DNA from: Cellulomonas sp. HZM
Lineage (GTDB): Bacteria > Actinomycetota > Actinomycetes > Actinomycetales > Cellulomonadaceae
Direction of reading: 5' to 3'
Length of the DNA stretch: 64,000 bases
Assembly (NCBI RefSeq): GCF_000708885.1
Contig: NZ_JEOE01000001.1
Span: 186,001 to 250,000, forward strand
The notes beneath the pieces are model-generated. The model had not been told where the DNA came from. It was given only the letters and a program-made list of their open reading frames with translations, and did no database searches. Every line of letters begins with the position of its first letter. Position 1 is the stretch's first letter. The position numbers were made by a program, and so were the translations under genes. Positions 15,972 through 26,517 of this stretch are shown piece by piece.

Positions 15972-16803
15972 GCGCGAGCTGCCGGTAGGCCGCGGCGCCG
16001 GCGTGCGACGGCGCGTACGTGGTGATCGGCTCCGCGGCGACGGTCGCGTCCGGGAACTTCACGGTCCGGCCGATCACCGTGTGCAGGAGCGTGTCGCCGA
16101 ACGCCTCGTGCACGCGCGCCACGACCTCGCGCGCGTGCAGCGTGCGCGAGTCGTACATCGTCGCGAGGATGCCGTCGACCTGCAGACGGGGGTTGAGCCG
16201 GTCCCGCACCTTCTCGATCGTCTCGACGAGCAGCGCGACGCCGCGCAGCGCGAAGAACTCGCACTCGAGCGGGATGAGCACGCCGTGGGCAGCGGTCAGC
16301 GCGTTGACGGTGAGCAGGCCGAGCGACGGCTGGCAGTCGACGAGGATCACGTCGTAGTCGTCGAGCACCGGCCGCAGCACGCGGGACAGCACGGACTCGC
16401 GCGCGACCTCGCCGACGAGCTGCACCTCGGCCGCGGACAGGTCGATGTTGGCCGGGAGCAGGTCGAGGCCCTCGGTGGCCGTCGGACGGATGAGGTCCGA
16501 GATGTGCGCGTCGCGCTCCATCAGCAGGTTGTAGACGGTCCGCTCGAGCTCGTGCGGGCTCACGCCCAGGCCGACGGACGCGGCGCCCTGCGGGTCGAAG
16601 TCGACGATGAGCACGCGACGCCCGTACTCGGCGAGGGCAGCGGCCAGGTTGATCGTGGTCGTCGTCTTGCCGACGCCACCCTTCTGGTTGCACATCGCGA
16701 TCACGCGCGCGGGCCCGTGGGACGCCAACGGGGACGGCTCGGGGAAGACCGGCATCGGTCGTCCGACGGCGTCGAGGTCCTGGGTCGACAGCTGGCTCAC
16801 CAC
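15940..16803 (-). CDS. ParA/Soj-family ATPase
   Basis: 287 residues if started at GTG 16803. Deviant Walker A KGGVGKTTTT at about 41-50, Walker A' DFDPQGAASVGLG near 75, and VDCQPSLGLLTVNALTAA. It is the copy found beside scpAB and xerD rather than beside parB, so a role in chromosome or nucleoid organisation is likely but not certain. GTG 16803 is favoured because TAGGGT (16811-16816) lies 7 nt upstream, making it leaderless; GTG 16800 would serve equally for the protein. The gene probably heads the nine-gene leftward block down to 8274. Confidence 0.93.
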   Translation of the reverse strand: MVSQLSTQDLDAVGRPMPVFPEPSPLASHGPARVIAMCNQKGGVGKTTTTINLAAALAEYGRRVLIVDFDPQGAASVGLGVSPHELERTVYNLLMERDAHISDLIRPTATEGLDLLPANIDLSAAEVQLVGEVARESVLSRVLRPVLDDYDVILVDCQPSLGLLTVNALTAAHGVLIPLECEFFALRGVALLVETIEKVRDRLNPRLQVDGILATMYDSRTLHAREVVARVHEAFGDTLLHTVIGRTVKFPDATVAAEPITTYAPSHAGAAAYRQLARELVARGDAA

Positions 16804-16810
16804 GCCGCAC

Positions 16811-16816
16811 ACCCTA
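16811..16816 (-). promoter_or_regulatory. Leaderless -10 (TAGGGT) for parA
   Basis: TAGGGT overlaps the xerD stop and ends 7 nt before GTG 16803 on the leftward strand. It would give the parA-scpAB-rluB-tyrA-cmk-plsC-der block its own promoter, apart from xerD. Confidence 0.45.
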
Positions 16817-17815
16817 CCGGCGCGAGGCCTCGTCGGACCGCTGCGCCACGGACGTCCTGCGGGCACGCGGGTGTGACTGCGCGTACACCTCGCGCAGGGA
16901 CTCCACCGTGACGAGCGTGTAGATCTGCGTCGTCGTCACCGAGGCGTGCCCCAGCAGCTCCTGCACCACGCGGACGTCCGCGCCCCCGTTGAGCAGGTGG
17001 GTCGCGAACGAGTGCCGCAGCGTGTGCGGGGACACGCGCTCGGCGTCGGGGATCCCGGACCGCAGGGCCGCCGTCCGCAGCACGGCCCACGCGCTCTGCC
17101 GGGACAGCGGCGCGCCCCGGGTGTTGAGGAACACGGTCGCCGTGCCGCGACCGCCCGCGGCGAGGGCCGGCCGTGCTCGCACGAGGTACGCCTCGACCGC
17201 GTCGCGGGCCACGTTGCCCATCGGCACGACGCGCTCCTTGCGTCCCTTGCCGAACAGCCGCACCGAGGCGAGGTCCGGCGTCAGGTCCACGTCGTCGACC
17301 GCGAGCCCGACGGCCTCGGAGATGCGGGCGCCGGTGGAGTACACGAGCTCGAGCAGCGCCCGGTCGCGCAGCGGCACGGGACCGTCGCCCAGTCCCGCGG
17401 CATCGAGGATGCGCGCGACCTCGTCGACGCCGATCGCCTTGGGCAGCCTGCGCGGCTGCGCGGGCGGGCGCACCTCACGCGCGGGGTCGGTGCCGGCGAC
17501 GCCCTCGAGCACCGCGAACCGGTGCCAGCCGCGCACCGCGACGACGGCGCGGGCCGACGACGACGCCGACAGCGGTGTCCCCCCGTCGGCGCCGCTGCGG
17601 ATCGCGACGACGTAGTCGGCGACGTCCTGCTCCCCGACGCCGTCGAGCGTCGAGCGCGATCGCACGCGCAGGTACGCCGCGTACCGCACGAGGTCGCGCC
17701 GGTACGCCGCGAGCGTGTGCTGGGACAACCCGCGCTCGACCGCGAGATGGGCGAGGTACGTCTCGAGCTGCTCGCCGAGCACCCCGTCGTCGTCGACCGC
17801 CTGCTCCTGCGCCAC
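16814..17815 (-). CDS. xerD: Site-specific tyrosine recombinase XerD
   Basis: 333 residues. An N-terminal SAM-like core-binding domain (about 15-105; [20 protein letters not shown]) is followed by the catalytic domain. The catalytic residues are visible as Arg in [39 protein letters not shown] with the nucleophilic Tyr. It resolves chromosome dimers at dif with XerC. The tail (about 25 residues, [20 protein letters not shown]) is longer than usual. GTG start at 17815. Confidence 0.93.
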   Translation of the reverse strand: MAQEQAVDDDGVLGEQLETYLAHLAVERGLSQHTLAAYRRDLVRYAAYLRVRSRSTLDGVGEQDVADYVVAIRSGADGGTPLSASSSARAVVAVRGWHRFAVLEGVAGTDPAREVRPPAQPRRLPKAIGVDEVARILDAAGLGDGPVPLRDRALLELVYSTGARISEAVGLAVDDVDLTPDLASVRLFGKGRKERVVPMGNVARDAVEAYLVRARPALAAGGRGTATVFLNTRGAPLSRQSAWAVLRTAALRSGIPDAERVSPHTLRHSFATHLLNGGADVRVVQELLGHASVTTTQIYTLVTVESLREVYAQSHPRARRTSVAQRSDEASRR

Positions 17816-17852
17816 GCCGCGCGCCCCGTCCTGTCGTCGCCCGGACCGGGCG

Positions 17853-18824
17853 TCAGAGGGGAAGGAAGACGTCGACCGCGATCGCCACCGACAGCAGGGT
17901 CAGGTAGGTGATGGACGCGTGGAACACGCTCATCTCGCGGAGCTTGCCGTGCTCCGGGTCCTGCGCGCGTCGCAGCAGCGCGATGCACGTCCACAGGAAC
18001 CACACGCCGAGCACCGCGGCGCTCACGCCGTACACCCACCCGAGGTCAGGGTTCAGCACGAGCACGAGCGAGCACGCGATCATCGCGAGCGTGTACGCCA
18101 CCATCTCGCGCGCGACCTTCGCGTCGGCCGCGACCACCGGCAGCATCGGCACGCCCGCCGCGGCGTAGTCGTTGCGGAACTTCATCGACAGCGGCCAGTA
18201 GTGCGGAGGTGTCCAGAAGAAGATGACGCCGAACAGCGCCGCCGCCTCCCAGTGCAGGCCGCCCGTCACCGCGGACCAGCCGATGAGCACCGGCATGCAG
18301 CCCGCCGCGCCGCCCCAGACGATGTTCTGCGGCGTGCGGCGCTTGAGGATCATCGTGTAGCCGACGACGTAGATGAGGATCGCGACCGCGGTCAGGAGCG
18401 CCGACACGGCGTTGACGAACCCTGCGAGCCACGCGAGCGAACCCGCACCGAGCAGCAGGCCGAACACGAGCGCCGCGCGCGGCGAGACCTCGCCGGTGAC
18501 GATCGGACGCCGCTTGGTGCGGTGCATGACCTGGTCGATGTCGCGGTCGAGGTAGCAGTTCAGCACGTTGGCCGAGCCCGCTGCCGCCGCACCGCCGACG
18601 AGGGTCGCGAGCACGAGCCACAGCGACGGCAGACCGCCCTGCGCCAGGATCATCGTCGGGACCGTCGTGACGAGCAGCAGCTCGATCACGCGGGGCTTCG
18701 TCAGCGCGACGTACGGCCCCACGACCGTCCGCCACGTGCGGCGTCCTGCCGCCGAGCCCGTCCTCGCGGTCGGCGCGGCCGACGCTCCGGCGTCGTCGAC
18801 CGACAGGGGACTGGTGAGGCGCAC
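17853..18824 (-). CDS. ctaB: Protoheme IX farnesyltransferase (heme O synthase)
   Basis: 323 residues with eight to nine membrane segments of the UbiA superfamily. The first prenyl-binding motif is [20 protein letters not shown] (about 110-130) and the second aspartate-rich loop is near [23 protein letters not shown] (about 185). It farnesylates heme B to heme O for aa3 cytochrome oxidase. GTG start. It diverges from tkt across a 342-bp gap; cytochrome oxidase genes are not in the window. Confidence 0.95.
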   Translation of the reverse strand: MRLTSPLSVDDAGASAAPTARTGSAAGRRTWRTVVGPYVALTKPRVIELLLVTTVPTMILAQGGLPSLWLVLATLVGGAAAAGSANVLNCYLDRDIDQVMHRTKRRPIVTGEVSPRAALVFGLLLGAGSLAWLAGFVNAVSALLTAVAILIYVVGYTMILKRRTPQNIVWGGAAGCMPVLIGWSAVTGGLHWEAAALFGVIFFWTPPHYWPLSMKFRNDYAAAGVPMLPVVAADAKVAREMVAYTLAMIACSLVLVLNPDLGWVYGVSAAVLGVWFLWTCIALLRRAQDPEHGKLREMSVFHASITYLTLLSVAIAVDVFLPL

Positions 18825-19166
18825 GCGCAGCTATCCGTTCGTCGTCCGGACGGGCGGGCCGCCGGCGCGGGTGGGGGGAATGTCGCGCTGCCATGCTACG
18901 GCCTGCCGGTCCCCCGGCACCCGAGCCACGGGCCTTTCGACCCTTTCGCGCGTGTGAGATCTGTCGCTCGCCGCGGCGGTGGTCACGACCGGCGGACCCG
19001 GCCACCTGCGCTATAGGCTCGACGGGCACGGTCCGACGACCACCGCGCTCACCCTTGGCAGGACTCTCCTGGGCAGGCGAGGCGCGGGCCGGCCCGGCGT
19101 CCTCCAGGGCGCCGATGACGTCCGACACGACACCCGGCCACGGTGCGCGGGTGGGAATGAGGTGCG
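18825..19166. other. Divergent ctaB-tkt intergenic region
   Basis: 342 bp without a convincing gene. It holds a candidate tkt -10 (TAGGCT 19014-19019, or TATAGG 19012-19017), which predicts a leader of about 140 nt. That leader contains GC-rich inverted segments such as GCGGGCCGGCCCGG. A weak ribosome binding site (GAGG) precedes GTG 19167. No known riboswitch pattern is recognised. Confidence 0.5.
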
Positions 19167-21344
19167 GTGAACGCGAAGGCTCCCCTCGCGGAGACGGTCG
19201 GCTGGTCCGAGCTGGACTTCAAGGCGGTGGACACGGTGCGTGTCCTGGCCGCGGACGCGGTCGAGAAGGTGGGCAACGGCCACCCCGGCACGGCCATCAG
19301 CCTCGCCCCGGTGGCGTACCTGCTCTACCAGAACGTGCTGCGGCACGACCCGAAGGACCCGCACTGGCTCGGCCGCGACCGCTTCGTGCTGTCCGCGGGC
19401 CACTCGTGCCTCACGCAGTACATCCAGCTCTACCTGGGCGGCTTCGGCCTCGAGCTCGAGGACCTGCAGGCGCTGCGGACGTGGGGCTCCAAGACCCCGG
19501 GCCACCCGGAGTACAAGCACACGTCCGGTGTCGAGATCACGACCGGACCGCTGGGCCAGGGCCTCGCGTCGTCCGTCGGCTTCGCGATGGCCCAGCGCCG
19601 GGAGCGCGCGCTGCTCGACCCGGACGCGGCGCCGGGCACGAGCCCGTTCGACCACTACACGTACGTGATCGCCTCCGACGGCGACCTGCAGGAGGGCGTC
19701 ACGAGCGAGGCCTCGTCGATCGCCGGCACGCAGGAGCTCGGCAACCTCATCGTGCTCTGGGACGACAACCACATCTCGATCGAGGGCGACACGCAGATCG
19801 CGTTCACCGAGGACGTGCTCGCGCGCTACGAGGCGTACGGCTGGCACGTCCAGTTCGTCGACTGGACCGCGGGAGCCACCTCGGAGGCGGACTACCGCGA
19901 GGACGTCGACGCGCTGCTCGCGGCGATCGAGGCCGCGAAGGCCGTGACCGACAAGCCGTCGTTCATCGGGGTCCGGACGCTCATCGCGTGGCCCACCCCG
20001 GGCAAGACGAACGAGCACTCCGCGCACGGCTCCAAGCTGGGCACCGAGGCGGTCCGCGGGCTCAAGGAGGCCGTCGGCTTCGACCCCGACAAGACCTTCG
20101 ACGTCGCCCCCGAGGTCATCGCGCACACGCGCTCGCTGGCCGACCGCGCCGCGCAGGACCGGGCGGCGTGGCAGGAGCAGCTCGACGCGTGGGCCGCCGC
20201 GAACCCGGAGCGCAAGGCGCTGCTCGACCGCCTCGTCGCGAACGAGCTGCCCGACGGCTGGGAGGACGCGCTGCCGGTGTTCCCGGCCGGCAAGGCCGTC
20301 GCGACGCGCGCGGCGTCCGGTGAGGTGCTGTCCGCGATCGCCGACGAGCTCCCCGAGCTGTGGGGTGGCTCCGCGGACCTGGCCGGGTCCAACAACACGA
20401 CGATGAAGGGCGCGGCGTCGTTCATCCCGGCGAAGCGCTCGACGCACGAGTTCGCGGGCGACGAGCTGGGGCGCACGCTGCACTTCGGCATCCGCGAGCA
20501 CGCGATGGGCGCGATCCTGTCGGGCATCACCCTGCACGGGCTCACGCGTGCCTACGGCGGCACGTTCCTGCAGTTCGCGGACTACATGCGCGGATCGGTG
20601 CGGCTCGCCTCGCTCATGGGTGTGCCGTCGGTCTACGTGTGGACCCACGACTCGATCGGCCTCGGCGAGGACGGACCGACGCACCAGCCGGTCGAGCACC
20701 TCACCGCGCTGCGCGCCATCCCCGGCCTGTCCGTGGTGCGTCCCGCCGACGCGAACGAGACCGCCCAGGCCTGGAAGGCGGTGCTCGAGCACCGCGACGG
20801 CCCGGTCGGCCTCATCCTCACGCGCCAGAACGTGCCCACGTTCCCGCGCGAGGAGGACGGCTACGCGTCCGCCGAGGGCGTCGCGCGCGGTGCGTACGTG
20901 CTGCTCGAGGCGAGCAGCGGGACGCCGGACGTGATCCTCGTCGGCACGGGATCCGAGGTGCAGCTCGCCGTCGCGGCGCGCGAGACGCTCGAAGCCGCGG
21001 GCGTCGCGACCCGTGTGGTCTCGGCACCGTGCCTCGAGTGGTTCGCCGCGCAGGACGAGTCGTACCGCGAGCAGGTGCTCCCGTCGTCGGTCCGGGCTCG
21101 CGTCTCGGTCGAGGCAGGCATCGCGATGTCGTGGCACAAGATCGTCGGCGACGCCGGCCGGAGCGTGTCGCTCGAGCACTTCGGTGCGTCGGCGGACTAC
21201 GAGACGCTCTACCGCGAGTTCGGCATCACGGCCGATGCCGTCGTCGCCGCCGCGCACGAGTCGATCGCCGCTGCAGGCGACGCGGCGCCGTCCTCGTCGG
21301 CCGCGGCACCCACCGCGACCGGGACGGGCGACCAGCAGGGCTGA
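19167..21344 (+). CDS. tkt: Transketolase
   Basis: 725 residues from GTG 19167. Thiamine diphosphate motif [18 protein letters not shown]... ending in WDDN (about 170-200), substrate histidines in [11 protein letters not shown] and GPLGQGL, and the pyrimidine domain with [14 protein letters not shown] and [20 protein letters not shown]. The last 25 residues are a low-complexity Ala/Ser/Thr tail. It moves two-carbon ketol units in the non-oxidative pentose phosphate branch and heads the tkt-tal-zwf-opcA-pgl operon. Confidence 0.97.
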   Translation: MNAKAPLAETVGWSELDFKAVDTVRVLAADAVEKVGNGHPGTAISLAPVAYLLYQNVLRHDPKDPHWLGRDRFVLSAGHSCLTQYIQLYLGGFGLELEDLQALRTWGSKTPGHPEYKHTSGVEITTGPLGQGLASSVGFAMAQRRERALLDPDAAPGTSPFDHYTYVIASDGDLQEGVTSEASSIAGTQELGNLIVLWDDNHISIEGDTQIAFTEDVLARYEAYGWHVQFVDWTAGATSEADYREDVDALLAAIEAAKAVTDKPSFIGVRTLIAWPTPGKTNEHSAHGSKLGTEAVRGLKEAVGFDPDKTFDVAPEVIAHTRSLADRAAQDRAAWQEQLDAWAAANPERKALLDRLVANELPDGWEDALPVFPAGKAVATRAASGEVLSAIADELPELWGGSADLAGSNNTTMKGAASFIPAKRSTHEFAGDELGRTLHFGIREHAMGAILSGITLHGLTRAYGGTFLQFADYMRGSVRLASLMGVPSVYVWTHDSIGLGEDGPTHQPVEHLTALRAIPGLSVVRPADANETAQAWKAVLEHRDGPVGLILTRQNVPTFPREEDGYASAEGVARGAYVLLEASSGTPDVILVGTGSEVQLAVAARETLEAAGVATRVVSAPCLEWFAAQDESYREQVLPSSVRARVSVEAGIAMSWHKIVGDAGRSVSLEHFGASADYETLYREFGITADAVVAAAHESIAAAGDAAPSSSAAAPTATGTGDQQG

Positions 21345-21348
21345 CCCC

Positions 21349-21388
21349 GCGGTGGGGTGCCGCGGCGACGTCCGCGGCACCCCACCGC
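21349..21388 (+). terminator. Perfect 17-bp hairpin between tkt and tal
   Basis: GCGGTGGGGTGCCGCGG (21349-21365) is perfectly complementary to CCGCGGCACCCCACCGC (21372-21388) around a 6-nt loop, 5 bp after the tkt stop and 60 bp before tal. It should terminate or stall a fraction of transcripts or protect the tkt 3' end, allowing tkt to exceed the downstream genes. No U-run follows. Confidence 0.7.
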
Positions 21389-21447
21389 ACCTTCGACCAG
21401 CAGGACGTCCCACCGTCTGGACATCAGCAGGGAAAGAGGGAACCACC

Positions 21448-22569
21448 ATGGCAGCGAGCAGCACTCCCCTGGGCCGGCTGAGCGACGCGGGTGTCGCCGT
21501 CTGGCTCGACGACCTGTCGCGCGAACGGCTGCGCTCGGGCAACCTCGCCGAGCTCGTCGAGCGCGGTGTCGTCGGCGTGACGACGAACCCCACGATCTTC
21601 GCGTCCGCGATCTCGCACGGCGACGCGTACGACGAGCAGCTGCGCGAGCTCGCGGCGCAGGGTGTCGACGTCGACGACGCGGTCTTCCGCATCACGACCG
21701 ACGACGTGCGTGCCGCCGCGGACGTGCTCCGCCCCGTCTACGACCGGACGGACACGCAGGACGGCCGCGTGTCGATCGAGGTCGACCCCCGCCTCGCGCG
21801 TGACACCGACGCGACCATCGCCTCCGCCAAGAGCCTGTGGTCGACCGTCGACCGGCCGAACGTGTTCATCAAGATCCCCGCGACGCGCGAGGGTCTCCCG
21901 GCCATCACGGCGGTGCTGGCCGAGGGCATCAGCGTCAACGTCACCCTGATCTTCTCGATCGAGCGTTACGGCGAGGTCCTGGACGCGTTCCAGGCCGGCC
22001 TCGAGCAGGCTCGCGACGCGGGCCACGACCTCGCGCCCATCGCGTCGGTGGCGTCGTTCTTCGTGTCGCGCGTCGACACCGCGATCGACCCCCGCCTCGA
22101 CGAGATCGGTACCCCCGAGGCCGCCGGTCTGCGCGGCACGGCCGCGATCGCCAACGCGCGCCTCGCGTACGGCCTGTACCAGGAGACCGTCGCGACGGAC
22201 CGGTGGAAGGCGCTCGCCGCAGCCGGAGCACACCCGCAGCGCCCGCTGTGGGCGTCCACCGGCGTCAAGGACAAGGCGTACCCCGACACGCTGTACGTCG
22301 ACGAGCTCGTCGTCGCCGGCACCGTCAACACCATGCCGGAGGCGACGCTCGAGGCTGTCGCGGATCACGGCGGCGACGGCAGCGACACGGTGACCGGCAC
22401 GCAGGACGCCGCCGCCGAGGTCATCGAACGGCTGCGGGGTGTCGGCATCGACATCGACGAGGTCACCGAACATCTGGAGGTCGAGGGCGTGAGCAAGTTC
22501 GACGCGAGCTGGGAGCAGCTCCTGGGCAAGGTCGCCGAGGGCCTGTCCGGCGCCGCGGACGCCCGGTGA
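21448..22569 (+). CDS. tal: Transaldolase
   Basis: 373 residues from ATG 21448, preceded by a strong GGAAAGAGGG ribosome binding site. The Schiff-base lysine is in [16 protein letters not shown] (about 140), with [11 protein letters not shown] near 45 and [17 protein letters not shown] near 270. This is the long actinobacterial type. It exchanges dihydroxyacetone units between sedoheptulose 7-phosphate and glyceraldehyde 3-phosphate. Its stop overlaps the zwf start (GTGA). Confidence 0.97.
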   Translation: MAASSTPLGRLSDAGVAVWLDDLSRERLRSGNLAELVERGVVGVTTNPTIFASAISHGDAYDEQLRELAAQGVDVDDAVFRITTDDVRAAADVLRPVYDRTDTQDGRVSIEVDPRLARDTDATIASAKSLWSTVDRPNVFIKIPATREGLPAITAVLAEGISVNVTLIFSIERYGEVLDAFQAGLEQARDAGHDLAPIASVASFFVSRVDTAIDPRLDEIGTPEAAGLRGTAAIANARLAYGLYQETVATDRWKALAAAGAHPQRPLWASTGVKDKAYPDTLYVDELVVAGTVNTMPEATLEAVADHGGDGSDTVTGTQDAAAEVIERLRGVGIDIDEVTEHLEVEGVSKFDASWEQLLGKVAEGLSGAADAR

Positions 22570-24107
22570 GCCCCGCCAAGGTCGCAGCGGGCCAGAACCC
22601 GCTGCGCGACCCGCGCGACAGGCGGCTCCCCCGCATCGCGGGTCCGTCCGGTCTCGTCATCTTCGGTGTCACGGGCGACCTCGCCCGCAAGAAGCTGATG
22701 CCCGCGGTGTACGACCTCACGAACCGGGGCCTGCTGCCTCCGGGGTTCGCGCTCACGGGGTTCGCGCGCCGCGACTGGGCCGACCAGGACTTCGCGCAGA
22801 TCGTGCACGACTCGGTCAAGGAGTACGCGCGCACGCCGTTCCGCGAGGCCACGTGGCGCCAGCTCTCCGAGGGCATCCGGTTCGTCCAGGGCACGTTCGA
22901 CGACGACGACGCGTTCGACCGCCTGCGCCAGACCGTCGAGGAGCTCGACGTCTCGCGCGGGACGGGCGGGAACCACGCGTTCTACCTGTCGATCCCGCCG
23001 AGCTCGTTCCCCGTGGTGTGCGAGCAGCTCGCCCGCTCGGGCCTGTCGCGCCCGTCGGACGGGACGTGGCGGCGTGTGGTCATCGAGAAGCCGTTCGGCC
23101 ACGACCTCGAGAGCGCGCGTGAGCTCCAGAAGATCGTCTCGAGCGTGTTCCGGCCCGACGACATCTTCCGGATCGACCACTACCTCGGCAAGGAGACCGT
23201 CCAGAACCTGCTGGCGCTGCGCTTCGCGAACCAGATGTTCGAGCCGATCTGGAACGCGAACTACGTCGACCACGTGCAGATCACGATGGCCGAGGACATC
23301 GGCATCGGCGGCCGCGCCGGGTACTACGACGGCATCGGCGCGGCGCGCGACGTCATCCAGAACCACCTGCTGCAGCTCCTGGCGCTGACGGCGATGGAGG
23401 AGCCGGTCTCGTTCTCCGCGCACGACCTGCGGGCCGAGAAGGTCAAGGCGCTGTCGGCCGTGCGGCTGCCGCGCGACCTCGGACGGCACACCGCCCGCGG
23501 GCAGTACACCGAGGGCTGGCAGGCGGGCGAGAAGGTGATCGGCTACTCGCAGGAGGAGGGCTTCAACCCGAGCTCGACGACCGAGACCTTCGCCGCGATC
23601 CGGGTCGACATCGACACGCGCCGCTGGGCGGGCGTCCCGTTCTACCTGCGCACCGGAAAGCGCCTCGGCAAGCGGGTCACCGAGATCGCCGTCGTCTTCA
23701 AGAAGGCGCCGCACCTGCCCTTCGAGTCCACGGCCACCGAGGAGCTGGGCAAGAACGCGCTCGTCATCCGCGTGCAGCCGGACGAGGGCGTGACGCTCCG
23801 GTTCGGCGCCAAGGTGCCGGGCACGGCCATGGAGGTCCGGGACGTCACGATGGACTTCGGCTACGGCCACGCGTTCACCGAGGCCTCCCCCGAGGCGTAC
23901 GAGCGGCTCATCCTCGACGTCCTGCTGGGCGACCCGCCGCTGTTCCCGCAGAACGACGAGGTCGAGCTGTCCTGGAAGATCCTCGACCCGGTGATCAGCT
24001 ACTGGGCCGCCCACGGCAAGCCCGACGAGTACCGCGCCGGCACGTGGGGCCCCGCCTCGGCCGACGAGATGATGGCCCGCGACGGACGCACCTGGAGGCT
24101 TCCGTGA
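22566..24107 (+). CDS. zwf: Glucose-6-phosphate 1-dehydrogenase
   Basis: 513 residues from GTG 22566. Cofactor motif [15 protein letters not shown] near residue 37, the [15 protein letters not shown] loop, and the substrate motif [16 protein letters not shown] with the catalytic histidine region near 205. First step of the oxidative pentose phosphate pathway and the main NADPH source. Overlaps tal and opcA by 4 nt each, so stoichiometry with its assembly factor OpcA is probably set by coupling. Confidence 0.97.
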   Translation: MSPAKVAAGQNPLRDPRDRRLPRIAGPSGLVIFGVTGDLARKKLMPAVYDLTNRGLLPPGFALTGFARRDWADQDFAQIVHDSVKEYARTPFREATWRQLSEGIRFVQGTFDDDDAFDRLRQTVEELDVSRGTGGNHAFYLSIPPSSFPVVCEQLARSGLSRPSDGTWRRVVIEKPFGHDLESARELQKIVSSVFRPDDIFRIDHYLGKETVQNLLALRFANQMFEPIWNANYVDHVQITMAEDIGIGGRAGYYDGIGAARDVIQNHLLQLLALTAMEEPVSFSAHDLRAEKVKALSAVRLPRDLGRHTARGQYTEGWQAGEKVIGYSQEEGFNPSSTTETFAAIRVDIDTRRWAGVPFYLRTGKRLGKRVTEIAVVFKKAPHLPFESTATEELGKNALVIRVQPDEGVTLRFGAKVPGTAMEVRDVTMDFGYGHAFTEASPEAYERLILDVLLGDPPLFPQNDEVELSWKILDPVISYWAAHGKPDEYRAGTWGPASADEMMARDGRTWRLP

Positions 24108-25015
24108 TCATCGACATGCCCGACACCAACACGCGCGACGTCGCGAAGCGCCTCCTGCGCGAGCGCGACGAGGGCGGTGCCGTCGCGCTCGGCCGCGTCC
24201 TGACGCTCATCATCGACACGGGCGGCCACGACCCCGAGCACGCGATCGAGGCCGCGAACGACGCGAGCCGCGAGCACCCGTGCCGCGTCATCCTCATCAC
24301 CGAGGGCACCGGCTCCGCGGGTCTCGACGCGCAGATCCGCCTCGGTGGCGACGCCGGCGCGAGCGAGGTCATCATCCTGCGCCCGTCGCGCGAGGTCGAG
24401 AAGCACCTCGACACCCTCGTCATGCCGCTGCTCCTGCCGGACGCCCCGATCGTCGCGTGGTGGCCGTACGAGCCGCCGCCCGTGCCGTCGGAGCACCCGC
24501 TCGGTCGGATGGCTCAGCGCCGCATCACCGACACGTCACGCGCTGCGAAGCCCGGACCGGCGCTGCGCAAGCTCGCCGCGTCCTACGTCGAGGGCGACAC
24601 CGACCTCTCGTGGACGCGGGACACGCTGTGGCGGGGGCTCATCGCGGCGACGCTCGACCAGCCGCCGTACGAGCCGGTGCGCCGTGCCGTGGTCGCGGGC
24701 GAGAGCACGCACACGTCGGTCGACATGATGGCGGCGTGGCTCGCACAGGCGCTCAAGTGCCCCGTGGAGGTCGAGCGCATCCCGGACGCGCCCGCGATCG
24801 TGCAGGTGAAGCTCGAACGCGGCAGCGGGGACATCGTCCTCGACCGCCCCGACGGCAAGACGGCGGCGCTCTCGCAGCCCGACCAGCCCGAGCACCGCAT
24901 CGCGTTGCCCATCCGGCACCTGCGTGAGTGCCTGGCCGAGGAGCTGCGCAGGCTCGACCCCGACGAGGTGTACGGCGAGGTGCTGACGAAGGGCCTCGCG
25001 AAGGTCGTCTCGTGA
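24104..25015 (+). CDS. opcA: Glucose-6-phosphate dehydrogenase assembly protein OpcA
   Basis: 303 residues. Family landmarks: RVLTLIIDTGG near 27, PCRVILITEG near 60, the VMPLLLPDAPIVAWWPYEPP block near 107, and the C-terminal ALPIRHLRECLAEELRRLDP. It binds and activates Zwf in actinobacteria and cyanobacteria. The GTG start overlaps the zwf stop; the stop overlaps pgl. Confidence 0.95.
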   Translation: MIIDMPDTNTRDVAKRLLRERDEGGAVALGRVLTLIIDTGGHDPEHAIEAANDASREHPCRVILITEGTGSAGLDAQIRLGGDAGASEVIILRPSREVEKHLDTLVMPLLLPDAPIVAWWPYEPPPVPSEHPLGRMAQRRITDTSRAAKPGPALRKLAASYVEGDTDLSWTRDTLWRGLIAATLDQPPYEPVRRAVVAGESTHTSVDMMAAWLAQALKCPVEVERIPDAPAIVQVKLERGSGDIVLDRPDGKTAALSQPDQPEHRIALPIRHLRECLAEELRRLDPDEVYGEVLTKGLAKVVS

Positions 25016-25770
25016 CCCGCGACGTCGTCGTCCACCCCGACGCGCACGTGCTCGCCGCGGCGGCCGCCGCGCGCCTGCTGACCACCCTCGTCGACGCACA
25101 GTCGCACCGTGCCCCGGTGCACGTCGTCCTCACCGGAGGGACCGTCGGCATCGCCACGCTCGCCCAGGTCGCGGCATCCCCCGTGCGAGAGGCGGTGGAC
25201 TGGTCGCAGGTCCACCTGTGGTGGGGCGACGAGCGCTTCGTCCCGGACGGGGACGCCGACCGCAACGAGACGCAGGCCCGGGCGGCCCTCCTCGACGCGC
25301 TGGGAGACGCGCTGCCCGCGCAGAACGTACACGCCGTGCCCGCGCTCTCGGACGCGGTGCCGACGCCCGAGGCCTCGGCGGCTGCCTACGCGGACGCGCT
25401 GGGCCGGTACGCGGACGACGGCGCGCTCGTGCCCGCGTTCGACGTGCTGCTGCTCGGCATGGGGCCCGACGGGCACGTCGCGTCGCTGTTCCCGGGCCAC
25501 GAGGCGCTCGGCACGCACGGCGTCGCGACCGTGGGCGTGCACGGCTCCCCCAAGCCGCCGCCGCTGCGCGTCTCGCTCACGTTCGAGGCGATCCGCTCCG
25601 CCCGCGAGGTCTGGGTCGTGGCCGCAGGTGCGGAGAAGTCGGCGGCGGTCGCGTCCGCGCTGTCGGCCGCCCCGGTGACGACGACCCCGGCTGCAGGTGC
25701 GACCGGGACGTCTCGGACGCTCTGGCTCGTCGACGTGGCCGCGGCCGCGGACCTTCCCGCGTCGCCGTGA
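25012..25770 (+). CDS. pgl: 6-phosphogluconolactonase
   Basis: 252 residues from GTG 25012. Motifs: VVLTGGTVGIATL near 37, WSQVHLWWGDERFVPDGDAD with NETQAR near 65-90, and DVLLLGMGPDGHVASLFPGH near 145. It hydrolyses 6-phosphogluconolactone made by Zwf. Coupled by GTGA overlaps to opcA and to the O-methyltransferase. Confidence 0.96.
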   Translation: MTRDVVVHPDAHVLAAAAAARLLTTLVDAQSHRAPVHVVLTGGTVGIATLAQVAASPVREAVDWSQVHLWWGDERFVPDGDADRNETQARAALLDALGDALPAQNVHAVPALSDAVPTPEASAAAYADALGRYADDGALVPAFDVLLLGMGPDGHVASLFPGHEALGTHGVATVGVHGSPKPPPLRVSLTFEAIRSAREVWVVAAGAEKSAAVASALSAAPVTTTPAAGATGTSRTLWLVDVAAAADLPASP

Positions 25771-26435
25771 CGGACCTCGCGCTCTGGCGCTCGGTCGACG
25801 ACTACTTCGGGGTCGTGTCCCCCGAGCCCGTCGACATCGCGGGCGCACGCCGCCGCGCCGAGGACGCCGGCCTGCCGGACATCGCCGTCGCGCCGAACCA
25901 AGGCGCTCTGCTCGAGCTCCTCGCGCGGATCGCGGGAGCCTCACGGATCCTCGAGATCGGGACGCTCGGCGGCTACAGCACGCTGTGGCTCGCACGAGCG
26001 CTCCCGCCGGACGGGGAGCTCGTCACGCTCGAGCTCGACCCCACGCACGCCGCGGTGGCACGCCGGAGCTTCGACGCAGCCGGCGAGTCGGCTCGCGTGA
26101 CACTCCTCGAGGGGCCCGCGCTCGACAGCCTCGACACCCTCGTGGCCGCCGGGACGACGCCGTTCGACCTCGTTTTCGTCGACGCCGACAAGCAGAACCT
26201 CGCGCCGTACGTCGAACGCGCGCTCACGCTCTCGCGACCGGGCACCGTGATCGTGGTGGACAACGTCGTGCGTCAAGGTGCGGTCGTCGACGCCGACCAC
26301 CCCGACGGGCGGGTGCAGGGCGTGCGACGACTGGTCGAGCTGCTCGAGGGCCATCCGCGCCTCGACGCGACCGTCGTGCAGACGGTCGGCACCAAGGGGC
26401 ACGACGGCTTCGCGCTGCTCCGCGTCCGGGGATGA
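25767..26435 (+). CDS. SAM-dependent O-methyltransferase (class I, catechol type)
   Basis: 222 residues. SAM motif ILEIGTLGGYSTLWLARALP near 60-80, the acidic ribose binder TLELDPTHAAVA, and the metal/catalytic FVDADKQNLAPYVERAL and VIVVDNVVRQG that characterise cation-dependent O-methyltransferases. The acceptor is unknown. Its GTG overlaps the pgl stop, placing it as the last gene of the pentose phosphate operon, an odd neighbour for this metabolism. Confidence 0.88.
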   Translation: MTDLALWRSVDDYFGVVSPEPVDIAGARRRAEDAGLPDIAVAPNQGALLELLARIAGASRILEIGTLGGYSTLWLARALPPDGELVTLELDPTHAAVARRSFDAAGESARVTLLEGPALDSLDTLVAAGTTPFDLVFVDADKQNLAPYVERALTLSRPGTVIVVDNVVRQGAVVDADHPDGRVQGVRRLVELLEGHPRLDATVVQTVGTKGHDGFALLRVRG

Positions 26436-26437
26436 GC

Positions 26438-26469
26438 GAAGGGCGCGACCGTCGTCGGTCACGCCCTTC
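26438..26469. terminator. Bidirectional hairpin terminator between the O-methyltransferase gene and rbpA
   Basis: GAAGGGCGCGACC and GGTCACGCCCTTC form a 13-bp stem with one mismatch and a 6-nt loop, 2 bp after the O-methyltransferase stop and about 50 bp from the convergent rbpA stop. It shares the GAAGGG...CCCTTC arms with the terminators at 50617 and 63393. Confidence 0.75.
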
Positions 26470-26517
26470 TGGCGGTGCTCGGCACCCGCGCTCGGTGGCG
26501 CAGGCATCTCGGTACGG

